This document shows, in pieces, positions 34,826 through 44,206 of a DNA stretch of 64,000 nucleotides. The translations under genes and the position numbers were made by a program. Below the pieces are notes generated by a model. It ran no database searches and was not told the origin of the DNA. It worked only from the letters and a program-made list of their open reading frames with translations. The DNA is from JADKAV01 sp041393775 (GTDB taxonomy: Bacteria > Actinomycetota > Actinomycetes > S36-B12 > UBA10799): positions 390,443 to 454,442 of the forward strand of contig JAWKJM010000004.1 in the NCBI GenBank assembly GCA_041393775.1, given 5' to 3'. Each line of letters begins with the position of its first letter. The first letter of the stretch is position 1.

Positions 34826-35974
34826 ACCGTTTCGTTGGGTATGCCTGCCGGGCCGCCGCCAACATTGGCAACCCGCCGACCGACTCGCAAGATCACTCTG
34901 CGGCATCCGCACCACCCGGTCGAGGTCGGCGGCGATGCGCCGATCAGTGTGCAATCGATGACGACCACGCTGACCGCCGACGTGAACGCCACCCTGCAGC
35001 AGATCGCTGAGTTGACCGCGGCCGGCTGCCAGGTGGTCCGGGTCGCGGTGCCGAGTCAGGACGATGCCGAGGCCTTACCGGCCATCGCCAAGAAGGCCGA
35101 CATCCCGGTCATCGCGGACATCCACTTCCAGCCCAAGTACGTCTTCGCGGCCATCGACGCCGGGTGTGCGGGCGTGCGCGTCAACCCGGGCAACATCAAA
35201 GCCTTCGACGACAAGGTCGGCGAGATCGCCAAAGCCGCCGGGGACGCAGGCATCCCGATCCGGATCGGAGTCAATGCGGGGTCGTTGGACAAGCGCCTGC
35301 TGGAGAAGTACGGCAAGGCGACGCCTGAGGCGCTGGTCGAAAGTGCGCTATGGGAAGCGTCGCTGTTCGAGGAGCACGATTTCCGCGACATCAAGATCTC
35401 GGTCAAGCACCATGACCCGGTCGTCATGGTCCAGGCCTACCGGCAGTTGTCGGCGGCGTGTGAGTACCCCCTGCACCTCGGCGTGACGGAGGCCGGTCCC
35501 GCCTTCCAGGGAACGATCAAGTCGGCAACCGCCTTCGGCGCGCTGCTCAGCGAAGGCATCGGCGACACCATCCGCGTGTCCCTTTCGGCCCCGCCGGTCG
35601 AAGAAGTGAAGGTCGGCCTTCAGATCCTCGAATCGCTCAACCTGCGCGAGCGCGGGCTGGAGATCGTATCGTGTCCCAGTTGCGGCCGGGCGCAGGTGGA
35701 TGTGTACACCTTGGCCGAGCAAGTCACCGCGGGACTGGAGGGCCTCGAGGTCCCGCTGCGGGTCGCCGTCATGGGCTGTGTCGTCAACGGGCCGGGGGAG
35801 GCGCGGGAGGCGGATCTGGGTGTCGCCAGCGGCAACGGCAAGGGTCAGATCTTCGTGAAGGGCGAGGTCATCAAGACCGTTCCGGAAGCGGCCATCGTCG
35901 AGACGCTCATTGAAGAGGCCATGCGCTTGGCCGAGTCCATGGAAGTTGGCGAACCGACCATCTCGGTCGTGTGA
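34823..35974 (+). CDS. ispG: 4-hydroxy-3-methylbut-2-en-1-yl diphosphate synthase
   Basis: Iron-sulfur enzyme of the MEP pathway, making HMBPP. 383 residues. The TIM-barrel half shows GGDAPISVQSMTTT and ADIHFQPKYVFAAID; the Fe-S half has the cluster cysteines in SCPSCGRAQVDVY and VMGCVVNGPGEARE. GTG of the next gene overlaps its stop. Confidence 0.96.
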   Translation: MTVSLGMPAGPPPTLATRRPTRKITLRHPHHPVEVGGDAPISVQSMTTTLTADVNATLQQIAELTAAGCQVVRVAVPSQDDAEALPAIAKKADIPVIADIHFQPKYVFAAIDAGCAGVRVNPGNIKAFDDKVGEIAKAAGDAGIPIRIGVNAGSLDKRLLEKYGKATPEALVESALWEASLFEEHDFRDIKISVKHHDPVVMVQAYRQLSAACEYPLHLGVTEAGPAFQGTIKSATAFGALLSEGIGDTIRVSLSAPPVEEVKVGLQILESLNLRERGLEIVSCPSCGRAQVDVYTLAEQVTAGLEGLEVPLRVAVMGCVVNGPGEAREADLGVASGNGKGQIFVKGEVIKTVPEAAIVETLIEEAMRLAESMEVGEPTISVV

Positions 35975-36804
35975 GCGGCACGGTACGTCTTCTCACCGGT
36001 GCCGACGCGCCGGATTTCCGCAGGTTGCTGCACTCCGACCCGGTGTCCTACGCGATGGTGTCCGAGCGCATGCAAGTGGTCGGACTCGGGGCGTCGCTGG
36101 GCGCGGAGGTGTGGGGGTGGTTCCCCGGCGAAACCCTTACGGCGGCCCTGTTCCTGGGGGCCAACGTCGCGCCTATCGCAGCCGACCAGGCCGCTATCGA
36201 GGCGTTCGCGGGGCGCGCCCGGCTCACACCCCGACGATGTTCGTCCATCGTCGGTCCGGCGGACGCGGTGGTCTCGTTCTACCGGCTCGTCAGACCCACA
36301 TGGGGCTCGGCGCGGGAGGTCCGGGAGCAACAGCCCATGTTGGTGCTCGACGACGATCCGCACATCGACGCTGATCCGCGGCTACGTGCGGCCACGATGG
36401 ACGACATCGACGTGTTGTTCCCCGCGTGCGTCGCGATGTTCACCGAGGAGTTGGGGGTCAGTCCGCTGCAGCACGACGGCGGGGCGGCCTACCGGCGACG
36501 GATCGCGCAACTGATCCGGCAGGGCCGGGCCCTGTTGATCACCGAGGGCGATCGCGTGTTGTTCAAGGCAGAGGTGGGAGTCGTCGCCGACGACGTTGCC
36601 CAGATCCAAGGGGTCTGGGTGGATCCGTCCCGTCGCGGCCACCATGTCTCCGAGCCGGCGATGGCGGCGGTGGTTCGATTGGTGCAGCGGGAGTTCGCGC
36701 CGATCGTGAGTCTGTACGTCAACGAGTTCAACCATGCGGCCCTGGCCTCCTATGCGCGCGTCGGCTTCCGGCAAGTGGGTGAGTTCGCGACAGTGTTGTT
36801 CTAG
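35971..36804 (+). CDS. GNAT N-acetyltransferase with DUF4081 domain
   Basis: 277 residues, GTG overlapping the ispG stop (GTGA). The N-terminal 120 residues match the DUF4081 part found before GNAT domains in Actinobacteria. The C-terminal half is a GNAT fold with the acetyl-CoA loop VWVDPSRRGHHVSEPAM and the late NEFNHAALASYARVGF. Genes of this type commonly follow ispG. The acceptor substrate is unknown. Confidence 0.88.
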   Translation: MSGTVRLLTGADAPDFRRLLHSDPVSYAMVSERMQVVGLGASLGAEVWGWFPGETLTAALFLGANVAPIAADQAAIEAFAGRARLTPRRCSSIVGPADAVVSFYRLVRPTWGSAREVREQQPMLVLDDDPHIDADPRLRAATMDDIDVLFPACVAMFTEELGVSPLQHDGGAAYRRRIAQLIRQGRALLITEGDRVLFKAEVGVVADDVAQIQGVWVDPSRRGHHVSEPAMAAVVRLVQREFAPIVSLYVNEFNHAALASYARVGFRQVGEFATVLF

Positions 36805-37734
36805 GCTCGACATCCACCCAATGGGTGCCGGACGGGTCTGGATGTGCGACGGCGCCCTGTTGGTGCCGGATTCCAGGTTCTGTGGACACTCGGGATCGGC
36901 TGTCTGGAAGGCACCTTGCAGGTGGAGCACCTCGGCGGAGGGCTGCCCTGTCACGAGGACCTTCAACCAGCGCGAGGCTCGGTGGTGCCTAGCCCAGAAG
37001 AATCCTGGACCTGGTGACGACGGCAGCCGGTTAGCGTTAGAGATCCACGGCGTTCAGGCGGGAGAATCCGGGGCGCAGACCGCTCGGGTTAGTGGTCCAT
37101 GGCCGTGGCTGGCCGCGGCGTTCAGGCGGGGAAATGCCGGGCGGAAACCGCTCGGGTTAGAGAACGTGCACGAGGTTAGAGAAGCCACACGTGCGTTCAC
37201 TAACCTCGTGCACGATCTCTAACCTGGCGACCATTCTCTAACCTCGCGGCCCACTTCTGCGGCGACCGAGTGCACCGGGCCATTTTCGGACCAGAGAACG
37301 GCCAACTTCTGCGGCGACCGAGTATGCGAACCGTTTCCAGGCCTATGGCCGACCAAATGTCTAGCCGGAACCCGAATGCGAGGACCCAATGGGAACCCCA
37401 ACCGGAACCAGGCCGAAGGTTCGCTGACCCGTTCGGTGGGAGTCCCGTTTCCGCCTCGGGCACCGTGGCGTGGCCGGATTCCTGCTGTCTACTTCCAGGT
37501 GTTGCGGTACCTCGGCGGCGCCGAGCAGTACATGCGCCTGCAGGTGTACGTGCGGGAAGGACCCCAGGCCCATCGGGACTTAGGGCGGCGGGCACCATCG
37601 GCGCTGTTCGAGTCGCTCTGGACCGTTACAGCCGCCGCCATCTCGCGCGCGCCCTGCTTCGACTACGCATTCAAGCGCGCGCTCATGTGGGTCCTCTTCT
37701 CCGAAGCTTCCGGGTATCACCAGGGCGGGCTCCG
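36805..37734. other. Long gap before the ThDP enzyme, mostly repeats
   Basis: About 930 bases with no gene I can support. 37040-37330 is a dispersed repeat. Small open frames at 37270-37750 have no family resemblance and unusual composition. The final bases carry the promoter of the next gene. Confidence 0.5.
37040..37330 (-). repeat. Dispersed repeat A/B, copy R4 (minus orientation)
   Basis: Two family-B units (about 37040-37155) lead into a hairpin at 37156-37223 (left arm GTTAGAGAACGTGCACGAGG). The right arm has ACGATCTC against GAACGT, leaving unpaired bases, so this copy is decayed. The flank CCACTTCTGCGGCGACCGAG follows and recurs partly at 37301-37321. Confidence 0.88.
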
Positions 37735-37749
37735 TAGGCTTGGGGCATG
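37735..37749 (+). promoter_or_regulatory. Probable leaderless promoter of the ThDP enzyme
   Basis: TAGGCT at 37735-37740 is six bases before the ATG at 37747. No ribosome binding site precedes the start. Confidence 0.45.
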
Positions 37750-39465
37750 AACGGAAGCCAATACCTGGTGGAGGCGGTCCACGCCCAGGGTGTCGACCAC
37801 TGCTTCATGGTCCCCGGTGGCCTCGACGACGCGTTCATGGGACCGATGACGGCTACCGATGGCCTGCGCACCGTCGTGGCCGCGTTCGAGGGGGGCGCCG
37901 CATACCTGGCCGACGGTTACGCGCGGGCCTCCGGTCGCCTCGGCGTGGCCTTCGGAATCGGTGGGCCGGGCGTGCTCAACATGGCCACGGCCCTTGCCGC
38001 GGCCCGCGCAGACCGGACCCCCGTGCTGGCTGTCAGCGGGGAGGTGCCTACGAGTTGGGAGGGGCTGGGCGGATTCCAGGACGCCTCCGGGGCCGCACTC
38101 GACGACACTGCGGCACTGCGACCCCTTACCGGCCTATCACTGAACGTGTCGGCGCCCCAGCTGCTCCCCCACCACCTGCGTCAGGCCGTTACCCACGCCC
38201 TGGTCGAACGGGAGCCGGTCCACCTGGCCGTCCCGGTCGACGTCCAGAAGGCGACCGTCGACACGCCGTGGGCGCCGGTGCCCGAGCGCCTGTGGTCTCC
38301 GCACCACCTGGACCAGGACGCCTTCGACCGCATCCTCGATCTGTTCGGCCCCGCCGACCCGGCCCGAAACGTGGTGCTGCTGGTGGGACCGGGGATCCAG
38401 TGGGCCGACGCCTTCGACGACCTGGTCCGCGTCGCCGAGCGCTACGAAATCCCGGTGGCCACCACGCTGGCGGGCAAGGGCGTGTTCCCCGAAGACCATC
38501 CCCTGGCCTTGGGGGTGTTCGGCTACGGCGGATCGCGCTGGGCCATCGACGCCCTGCTCGACCCGTCCGTCGAGGTTCTGGTGGTCCTGGGGACCGGGCT
38601 GTCCCAGCGCGACACCCTGCAGTGGGACCCGAAGATGCTTCCCTCCCGTGCGATGGTGCACGTCGACGCCGACCCGCTGGTGATCGGGCGGACGTGGCCG
38701 AGCGAACTGCCCGTGGTCGGCGACTGCGGCACGGCGCTGCGCCACCTGCTCGAACTGGACGGGGACCTCGAGCGGGGACTCGACGCCGGGCGCCGCACCC
38801 GCAGGGAGTTCCTGGCCGCCATCCGGTCGCGCGGTCCAGCCTGCTACGCACCCGGGGACCGGGGCAGTGACGCCCTACCCATGCACCCGGCCCGGGTCGT
38901 CTCCGAGCTGCGGGCCGCCTGCCCCCGGGACACGATGCTCAGCGTCGACTCCGGCGCGCACCGGGCGTGGTTCGCCGAGTACTGGGACGCCTACGGCCCC
39001 CGGACCCACTTCTCCTTGACCAACCTCGGCCCCATGGGTGGGGCCATCCCCCTGGGGATCGGCGCCAAACTGGCCCGCCCAGAGGCACCCATGGTCATCG
39101 CCACCGGCGACGGCTGCATGCTCATGCACGGCATGGAACTCCACACGGCGGCCCGCGAGGGGGTGCCGGTGGTGGTCGCCCTCATGGACAACCGGTCTTA
39201 CGGCAACATCTGGTACCGGGCCCACCCGATGGGACCCGGACCCGAGGCCCTCACCGACATTCCCGGCATGGACTGGGTGGGCTTCGCCCGCTCCGTCGGC
39301 GCGGAGGGGGAGGTCGTGGAGCGACCGGACCAGATCGCCGCCGCACTGCGTCGGGGGCTCGATGCCGGCGGTCCCTACCTACTGGATCTGCGCATCGACA
39401 AGCACTTCACGACGCCGGTAAGCCCGTGGCGACAGGCGGTCAAGGAGTGGGAGGACGACCACTGA
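37747..39465 (+). CDS. Thiamine diphosphate-dependent enzyme of the acetolactate-synthase type
   Basis: 572 residues with the three-domain pattern of acetolactate synthase, benzoylformate decarboxylase and relatives. The N-terminal PYR domain has the catalytic Glu48 in VAAFEGGAAYLADGYARASG and the middle domain LVGPGIQWADAF. The PP domain has the ThDP motif GDGCMLM followed by the matching MDNRSYGN about 27 residues later. Missing acetolactate-specific partners (no small subunit nearby) leave the substrate open: a decarboxylase or carboligase is equally likely. Codons end in C more often than in flanking genes, a hint of transfer. Confidence 0.85.
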   Translation: MNGSQYLVEAVHAQGVDHCFMVPGGLDDAFMGPMTATDGLRTVVAAFEGGAAYLADGYARASGRLGVAFGIGGPGVLNMATALAAARADRTPVLAVSGEVPTSWEGLGGFQDASGAALDDTAALRPLTGLSLNVSAPQLLPHHLRQAVTHALVEREPVHLAVPVDVQKATVDTPWAPVPERLWSPHHLDQDAFDRILDLFGPADPARNVVLLVGPGIQWADAFDDLVRVAERYEIPVATTLAGKGVFPEDHPLALGVFGYGGSRWAIDALLDPSVEVLVVLGTGLSQRDTLQWDPKMLPSRAMVHVDADPLVIGRTWPSELPVVGDCGTALRHLLELDGDLERGLDAGRRTRREFLAAIRSRGPACYAPGDRGSDALPMHPARVVSELRAACPRDTMLSVDSGAHRAWFAEYWDAYGPRTHFSLTNLGPMGGAIPLGIGAKLARPEAPMVIATGDGCMLMHGMELHTAAREGVPVVVALMDNRSYGNIWYRAHPMGPGPEALTDIPGMDWVGFARSVGAEGEVVERPDQIAAALRRGLDAGGPYLLDLRIDKHFTTPVSPWRQAVKEWEDDH

Positions 39466-39490
39466 TGGACACCACCGAGCGGAGGTTCTG

Positions 39491-40051
39491 ATGGCCCAGT
39501 TGCCCGACCCGACCGATCGCCTCGACCCCGAGCAGCGGGCCGAGATGCAGCGCATGGGGGCGGCCCGCGCCGCCGCCGACGGCAAGTCCGCGCTCGCCCA
39601 GGTCTACGTCCGCATGTTCAACCACCCGGATCTGGCCCCGGCGGTCGGCCACCTCGGCGAGGCCATCCGGTTCCACGGCGTGTTGCCCGACGACGTGCGG
39701 GAACTGGCCATCATGTGGTTCTCTGCCCGCACCCGGTCCCCCTACGAGTGGTCGCACCACGTTCGACCCGCCCACCTGGCCGGCCTCGGCGAAGACGTGC
39801 TGACCGCCGTCGCCGAACAGCGGATCCCGGAGGGGCTGCGCGACGACCAGCGGGCGGTGGTGGACGCGGTTAACGCGGTGGTGGCGGGACAGTCGATCCC
39901 GGCGGGGGTTCAACAGGTCCTGGTGGACGCCCATGGCGAGGCCGGGGCGGTGGAGGTGGTGGTGCTGTGCGGGCTCTACAGCATCATGAGTTACACCTGC
40001 CGATCCTTCGACATCGACGTTGAGCCCGGCTACCCCGCCGCACCGTTCTGA
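39491..40051 (+). CDS. Carboxymuconolactone decarboxylase family protein
   Basis: 186 residues, ATG 25 bases after the ThDP gene, ribosome binding site GCGGAGG. It follows the family pattern with FHGVLPDDVRELAIM and RSPYEWSHHVRPAHLAGL. The peroxidase-type CxxC of AhpD is absent, so a peroxiredoxin-reductase role is unlikely; the conserved EWSHH region points to the CMD-like branch. It probably acts in the same pathway as the ThDP enzyme, on a substrate I cannot name. Confidence 0.82.
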   Translation: MAQLPDPTDRLDPEQRAEMQRMGAARAAADGKSALAQVYVRMFNHPDLAPAVGHLGEAIRFHGVLPDDVRELAIMWFSARTRSPYEWSHHVRPAHLAGLGEDVLTAVAEQRIPEGLRDDQRAVVDAVNAVVAGQSIPAGVQQVLVDAHGEAGAVEVVVLCGLYSIMSYTCRSFDIDVEPGYPAAPF

Positions 40052-40517
40052 GCGGGTCGCCTCATCAACCCGACTCCCGGCGGGTGACAGGTGCCTCGCC
40101 CACCAGTCACGCAGCGTCTTCTTCAGTGTGGTCTGTCGGGTGACCATGTCGTGCGCCGGCGGACTGGGGCGACTCTCCGGCGAAGCCCGGCCAGTCGTGC
40201 ACAGGCGGACTGGTCGGCTCGCATGGCCTACTGCTGCTTCGAGCCGCCGGACCTGAACGCGTCTCATCGAGACGCCTCACACCTCCACCGGTCGACCGCC
40301 GCGGGCACGGCCACGAGGCCCTCCGTAGCAGGGGATCGAGGCCAGCCGGGACTTGTTGCAGCCCCCGGCCGTGGGAGCGCATTCCTTGCACCGCGTTCGG
40401 CATGCCGTCAGTGTGGCGAGGTCGACCATTTGACGGCTGCCCCTGTCACTGCGCTTGGCCGACGTACCCCAGACAGGCCGTCCACGCCTCACCAGGCACC
40501 GCCCGTAGGCTGTCCTA
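40052..40517. other. Gap before proS
   Basis: 466 bases. No gene, RNA or repeat is visible. Small antisense frames lack family likeness. The only recognisable element is TAGGCT at 40506-40511, the -10 box of proS. Confidence 0.45.
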
Positions 40518-40520
40518 GTG
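40506..40520 (+). promoter_or_regulatory. Probable leaderless promoter of proS (-10 TAGGCT)
   Basis: TAGGCT at 40506-40511 is six bases before the GTG at 40518. The same arrangement stands before the ThDP gene. Confidence 0.5.
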
Positions 40521-42272
40521 CTGAGAATGTCCACGCTGTTCCTGCGCACCCTGCGCGAAGACCCGGCCGACGCCGAAGTGCCGAGCCACAAGTTGCTGGT
40601 GCGCGCGGGTCTGGTCAGAAGGGTCGCCCCCGGAATCTTCACCTGGCTGCCTCTGGGCTTCCTGGTGTACCGCAACGTCGAGCGCATCGTGCGGGAGGAG
40701 ATGGATGCCGCCGGCTTCCAGGAGGTTCACTTCCCGGCGCTGCTGCCGCGCGAGCCGTATGAGGAGACCGGCCGCTGGACGGAGTACGGCGACACCTTGA
40801 TGCGGCTGAAGGACCGCCGGGGCTCGGACTACCTGCTCGGCCCGACCCACGAGGAGATGTTCACTCTGCTGGTGAAGGGTGAGTACTCGTCGTACAAGGA
40901 CCTGCCTCTGGTCATCTACCAGATCCAGACCAAGTACCGCGACGAAGCCCGGCCCCGCGCGGGCATTCTGCGGGGCCGGGAATTCGTCATGAAGGACTCG
41001 TACTCCTTCGACATCGACGACGAGGGCCTGCAGCTGTCCTACGACCGCCACCGTGAGGCATACATCAAGACGTTCGATCGGCTGGGACTCGACTACGTGA
41101 TCGTGTCCGCCATGTCGGGAGCGATGGGTGGTTCGGCCAGCGAGGAGTTCTTGGCGCCCTGCGCATCCGGTGAGGACACCTTCGTACGTTCCGACGGGGG
41201 CTACGCGGCCAATGTCGAAGCTGTCGTCACGGTACCGCCACCGGCAACACCGTTGGAGGGGTTGCCTGCTGCTCATGTCGAGAACACGCCGGACACGCCC
41301 ACCATCGAGACCCTGGTCGCGGTGGCCAACGCCGAACACCCGCGCGCTGATCGTGCCTGGACCGCCGGCGACACCTTGAAGAACGTCGTGCTGAGGCTCG
41401 ACTATCCGGACGGGACGCAGCGCCCACTGATCATCGGACTGCCTGGCGACCGCGAAGTGGACATGAAGAGGCTGGAGGCGCAAGTGGCGCCCGCGGTGCC
41501 GTCACCGTTCGACGAGAGTGATTTCGCCAAGTATCCCGTACTGGTCAAGGGCTACATCGGCCCGCAGGTTCTGGGCAAGGACTCGCCTTCCGCCATCGAG
41601 TACTTGGTCGATCCACGAGTGGTGAGCGGCACCGCGTGGATCACCGGCGCGAACGAGTCGGGGCGCCACGTGTTCGATCTCGTCTGCGGGCGCGACTTCA
41701 CCCCCGATGGCACGATCGAGGCGGCCGAGGTGCGCGACGGCGACCCGGCGCCGGATGGCTCAGGTGCGCTGCACACCGCCCGCGGCATCGAGATCGGTCA
41801 CATCTTCCAACTGGGACGCAAGTACGCCGAGGCTTTGGATCTCACCGTGCTCGATGAGAACGGCAAGTCCCGGGTCGTGACGATGGGTTCGTACGGCATC
41901 GGCGTCTCGAGGGCTGTGGCCGCGATCGCCGAGCAGCATCACGACGACAAGGGACTGATCTGGCCGCGCGCGGTCGCTCCCGCTGACGTGCACATCGTCG
42001 CGACCGGCAAGGACGCTGCCGTGTTCGAGGCCGCGGAGGAATTGGGATTGGCGCTCGAGGACGAAGGGCTCAGGGTCCTCTACGACGACCGGAAGGCCTC
42101 CCCAGGGGTGAAGTTCAACGATTCCGAATTGCTCGGGGTGCCCACGATCGTGGTCGTCGGCAAGCGTTTGGCAGACGGCGTGGTGGAGATCAAGGACCGT
42201 GCGTCGGGACAACGGCAGGAGGTCCCGCTGGCCGGTGCCGTGCCGGTGCTACTCGAGATCTGTGGGCGGTAG
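40518..42272 (+). CDS. proS: Prolyl-tRNA synthetase
   Basis: Charges tRNA-Pro. 584 residues, the bacterial type with an editing insertion between class II motifs 2 and 3. Motif 1 region HFPALLPREPYEETGRW, motif 2 TKYRDEARPRAGILRGREF, the editing domain at about 230-390 (including the YLVDPRVVSG stretch), motif 3 MGSYGIGVSRAVAAI, then the anticodon domain. GTG at 40518 is preferred because of the -10 box; an ATG at 40527 is the alternative. Confidence 0.96.
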   Translation: MLRMSTLFLRTLREDPADAEVPSHKLLVRAGLVRRVAPGIFTWLPLGFLVYRNVERIVREEMDAAGFQEVHFPALLPREPYEETGRWTEYGDTLMRLKDRRGSDYLLGPTHEEMFTLLVKGEYSSYKDLPLVIYQIQTKYRDEARPRAGILRGREFVMKDSYSFDIDDEGLQLSYDRHREAYIKTFDRLGLDYVIVSAMSGAMGGSASEEFLAPCASGEDTFVRSDGGYAANVEAVVTVPPPATPLEGLPAAHVENTPDTPTIETLVAVANAEHPRADRAWTAGDTLKNVVLRLDYPDGTQRPLIIGLPGDREVDMKRLEAQVAPAVPSPFDESDFAKYPVLVKGYIGPQVLGKDSPSAIEYLVDPRVVSGTAWITGANESGRHVFDLVCGRDFTPDGTIEAAEVRDGDPAPDGSGALHTARGIEIGHIFQLGRKYAEALDLTVLDENGKSRVVTMGSYGIGVSRAVAAIAEQHHDDKGLIWPRAVAPADVHIVATGKDAAVFEAAEELGLALEDEGLRVLYDDRKASPGVKFNDSELLGVPTIVVVGKRLADGVVEIKDRASGQRQEVPLAGAVPVLLEICGR

Positions 42273-42454
42273 TGTGCAGTGCTGTCCATGGTCGGGACTT
42301 GGTCAGGAACTGGGCCGGGTGGACCTCGCGTGGCCGCCGGGCCCGCTGATCAGCACCCGCCCGTCTGCGTTGGCAACCGGTTAGCCTCAGGCGTTCGTGT
42401 TGGACGTTCTTGAGTCCGAAAAGGGCTCGCGTACTCGGTAGCAGCAGGAGTTGG

Positions 42455-42600
42455 CCGCGAGGTTAGAGGTTGTCCACGAGGTTAGAGAAGCCACACGTGC
42501 ATTCTCTAACCTCGTGCACGTTCTCTAACCCGAGCGTTCCCGCCCGGCATTTTGTCCGCCTGAACGCCGCGGCTGGCCACAGCCGCGGATGAGCAACGGG
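42455..42600 (+). repeat. Dispersed repeat A/B, copy R5 (plus orientation)
   Basis: Hairpin 42462-42529; the left arm is decayed (GTTAGAGGTTGTCCACGAGG), the right arm is standard. A family-B unit follows (to about 42600). It lies between convergent proS and the lipoprotein gene, where a shared terminator would be useful. The gap 42273-42623 holds no gene. Confidence 0.85.
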
Positions 42601-42623
42601 AACCCCGGGTCCACCGGAAGCCA

Positions 42624-43727
42624 TCACCCGGGCAGTTGAACGTCGAGGATCCGGTCGTCGCCGGATTTGGGTTCGCCCCGGCCGTCGGTGTTGTTCGTCA
42701 CAAGCCAAAGCGACCCCTCGGGGGTCTCCACCACATCCCGCAAGCGGCCCAACTCGCCGCCGAACCACGCCCGGGGCTTGAGCGCGCGGTCGCCGTCGAG
42801 GGGAACCTGGTACAGGGTCTCGCCCCGCAGGGTTGCCACCCAGGCGGAACCGTCCACGATTGCCAGGCCGCTCGGGGACGCCGTCGACGTCGGTGACCAG
42901 GTCGCCTTCGGGTTGGTCATGCCACGGATGTCGCAAGGGCCCTCGCAACGCGGCCAGCCGTAGTTCTTCCCCGGCTCGATCAGGTTGAGTTCGTCGACGT
43001 CGTTCTGGCCGAACTCGCTGGCCCACAGCTGTCCTTGGGTGTCCCAAGCCAGTCCCTGGACATTGCGGTGCCCGTAGGACCAGACCGGCGACTTCGGATC
43101 GGGGTTGCCCGGCGCCGGCTCGCCCTTGGTCGTGATGCGCAGGATCTTGCCCCCCAGCGAACTTCGCTCCTGCGCCAGTTCTGGTTGACCGGTTTCGCCC
43201 GTCGCGACGTAGAGGAAGCCATCCGGGCCGAACGCGATGCGGCCGCCATTGTGGATGAATCCCTTCGGAATCCCGCTGAGAACTGTCCGTTCGTTGCTGA
43301 GGCGCTGGCCGTCGAAGTCGAGCGCCACCACGCGGTTGTCAGTGGCCGAGGTGTAGTAAGCGAACACCCTGTCGGCCTGCGGCGAAGCCATCGCCAGGCC
43401 CAGAAGCCCACCCTCACCTTCGGCCGCCACCTCAGGGATGTTGCCGGCCACTGCGGTCTTGCCCTCGACGAGCAGCAGGATGTCGCCGGAGTTGCGCTCG
43501 CTCACCAGCGCTTTGCCTTTGGCCAGAGGAAGCACGCTCCACGGAGCGGCCAGGTTGTCCGCGACGGTCGCTGTGACGGTTGGTTCGGTGACGGTTGGTT
43601 CGGTGACGGTCGGCGAGGATGACGGGGAAACGCTCGTGGGGGCGGGGGACGTCGGCTCGGGAGCTTGGTCAGCGCCGCAGCCAGCGAGCAGTCCCAAAGC
43701 CACGACCACCATGAAGATCCGCCCCAT
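42624..43727 (-). CDS. Sugar dehydrogenase-like lipoprotein (PQQ/sorbosone dehydrogenase fold)
   Basis: 367 residues from the ATG at 43727. N-terminal lipoprotein signal MGRIFMVVVALGLLAGCGAD with lipobox LLAGC, then a Thr/Pro/Ser linker with a TVTEP repeat. The body is a beta-propeller of the GSDH/soluble aldose-sugar dehydrogenase type: IAFGPDGFLYVATGETG, VWSYGHRNVQGLAWD and LWASEFGQNDVDELNLIEPGK. The family can bind PQQ and oxidise sugars, but many members have no proven substrate. An earlier in-frame start adds 38 non-conserved residues and is rejected. Confidence 0.88.
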   Translation of the reverse strand: MGRIFMVVVALGLLAGCGADQAPEPTSPAPTSVSPSSSPTVTEPTVTEPTVTATVADNLAAPWSVLPLAKGKALVSERNSGDILLLVEGKTAVAGNIPEVAAEGEGGLLGLAMASPQADRVFAYYTSATDNRVVALDFDGQRLSNERTVLSGIPKGFIHNGGRIAFGPDGFLYVATGETGQPELAQERSSLGGKILRITTKGEPAPGNPDPKSPVWSYGHRNVQGLAWDTQGQLWASEFGQNDVDELNLIEPGKNYGWPRCEGPCDIRGMTNPKATWSPTSTASPSGLAIVDGSAWVATLRGETLYQVPLDGDRALKPRAWFGGELGRLRDVVETPEGSLWLVTNNTDGRGEPKSGDDRILDVQLPG

Positions 43728-43783
43728 GGGTTCAGCCTCGGCAATGGAAGCCGGTCTGTCAAAAGGAGAGTCCGTCGGCCCCC

Positions 43784-44206
43784 TCAGGCCGGTGCGGCAA
43801 CACCCTCGGGCCATGGGAAGGCCTGGCCCGAGGCCCCCCACGCCTGCGCGCGCAGGGCGCTGTTCCGAATGGCCCGGATGGACCAGTTGAGCCTTGTCGG
43901 TACCGCGCGCTGATCCCCGACCAGCTCTGTGAACAACGGGATCAGCCGCAATTCAACTGTCGCGAGAAGGGACCGCGCCGAGGCGTTGCCGTTGACCGGG
44001 GTGGGCAGGGCGTAGGCCGGGGCCGGTGGCGCCGGATCCACCCCGTCCTGCATCAGCCACGCCCGTAGTTGGTCCCGAGCCAGCCGGTGCGTGGCGAGGT
44101 CATTCAGCGCAACGTCCTGATCCGTCGTCAACCGGGCTCCTGCCCGGCCGTAAGCGTAGATGGCTGCATATTCACCGTCGAGGGCGGCCTGCAGTGCCTC
44201 GCTCAC
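43784..44206 (-). CDS. DUF4439 ferritin-like protein
   Basis: 140 residues, helical, with LDGEYAAIYAYGRAGARL and HRLARDQLRAWL. DUF4439 proteins are ferritin-like four-helix bundles found next to rimP in Actinobacteria. The GxYAxxYAY-type helix carries some possible metal ligands, but a full diiron set is not evident. Its start overlaps the end of the following lipoprotein gene by four bases (44203-44206), so the two are one unit. Confidence 0.8.
   Translation of the reverse strand: MSEALQAALDGEYAAIYAYGRAGARLTTDQDVALNDLATHRLARDQLRAWLMQDGVDPAPPAPAYALPTPVNGNASARSLLATVELRLIPLFTELVGDQRAVPTRLNWSIRAIRNSALRAQAWGASGQAFPWPEGVAAPA

Noticed and set aside
37376..37750. Possible 124-residue gene before the ThDP enzyme
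   Set aside because: No family match, no ribosome binding site, and it overlaps the promoter and start of the next gene.
37747..39465. Acetolactate synthase large subunit (ilvB)
   Set aside because: Fold matches, but there is no small subunit or ilv neighbour, so a specific name is unsafe.
39491..40051. AhpD-type peroxidase
   Set aside because: The redox CxxC pair is absent, so only the wider CMD family is claimed.
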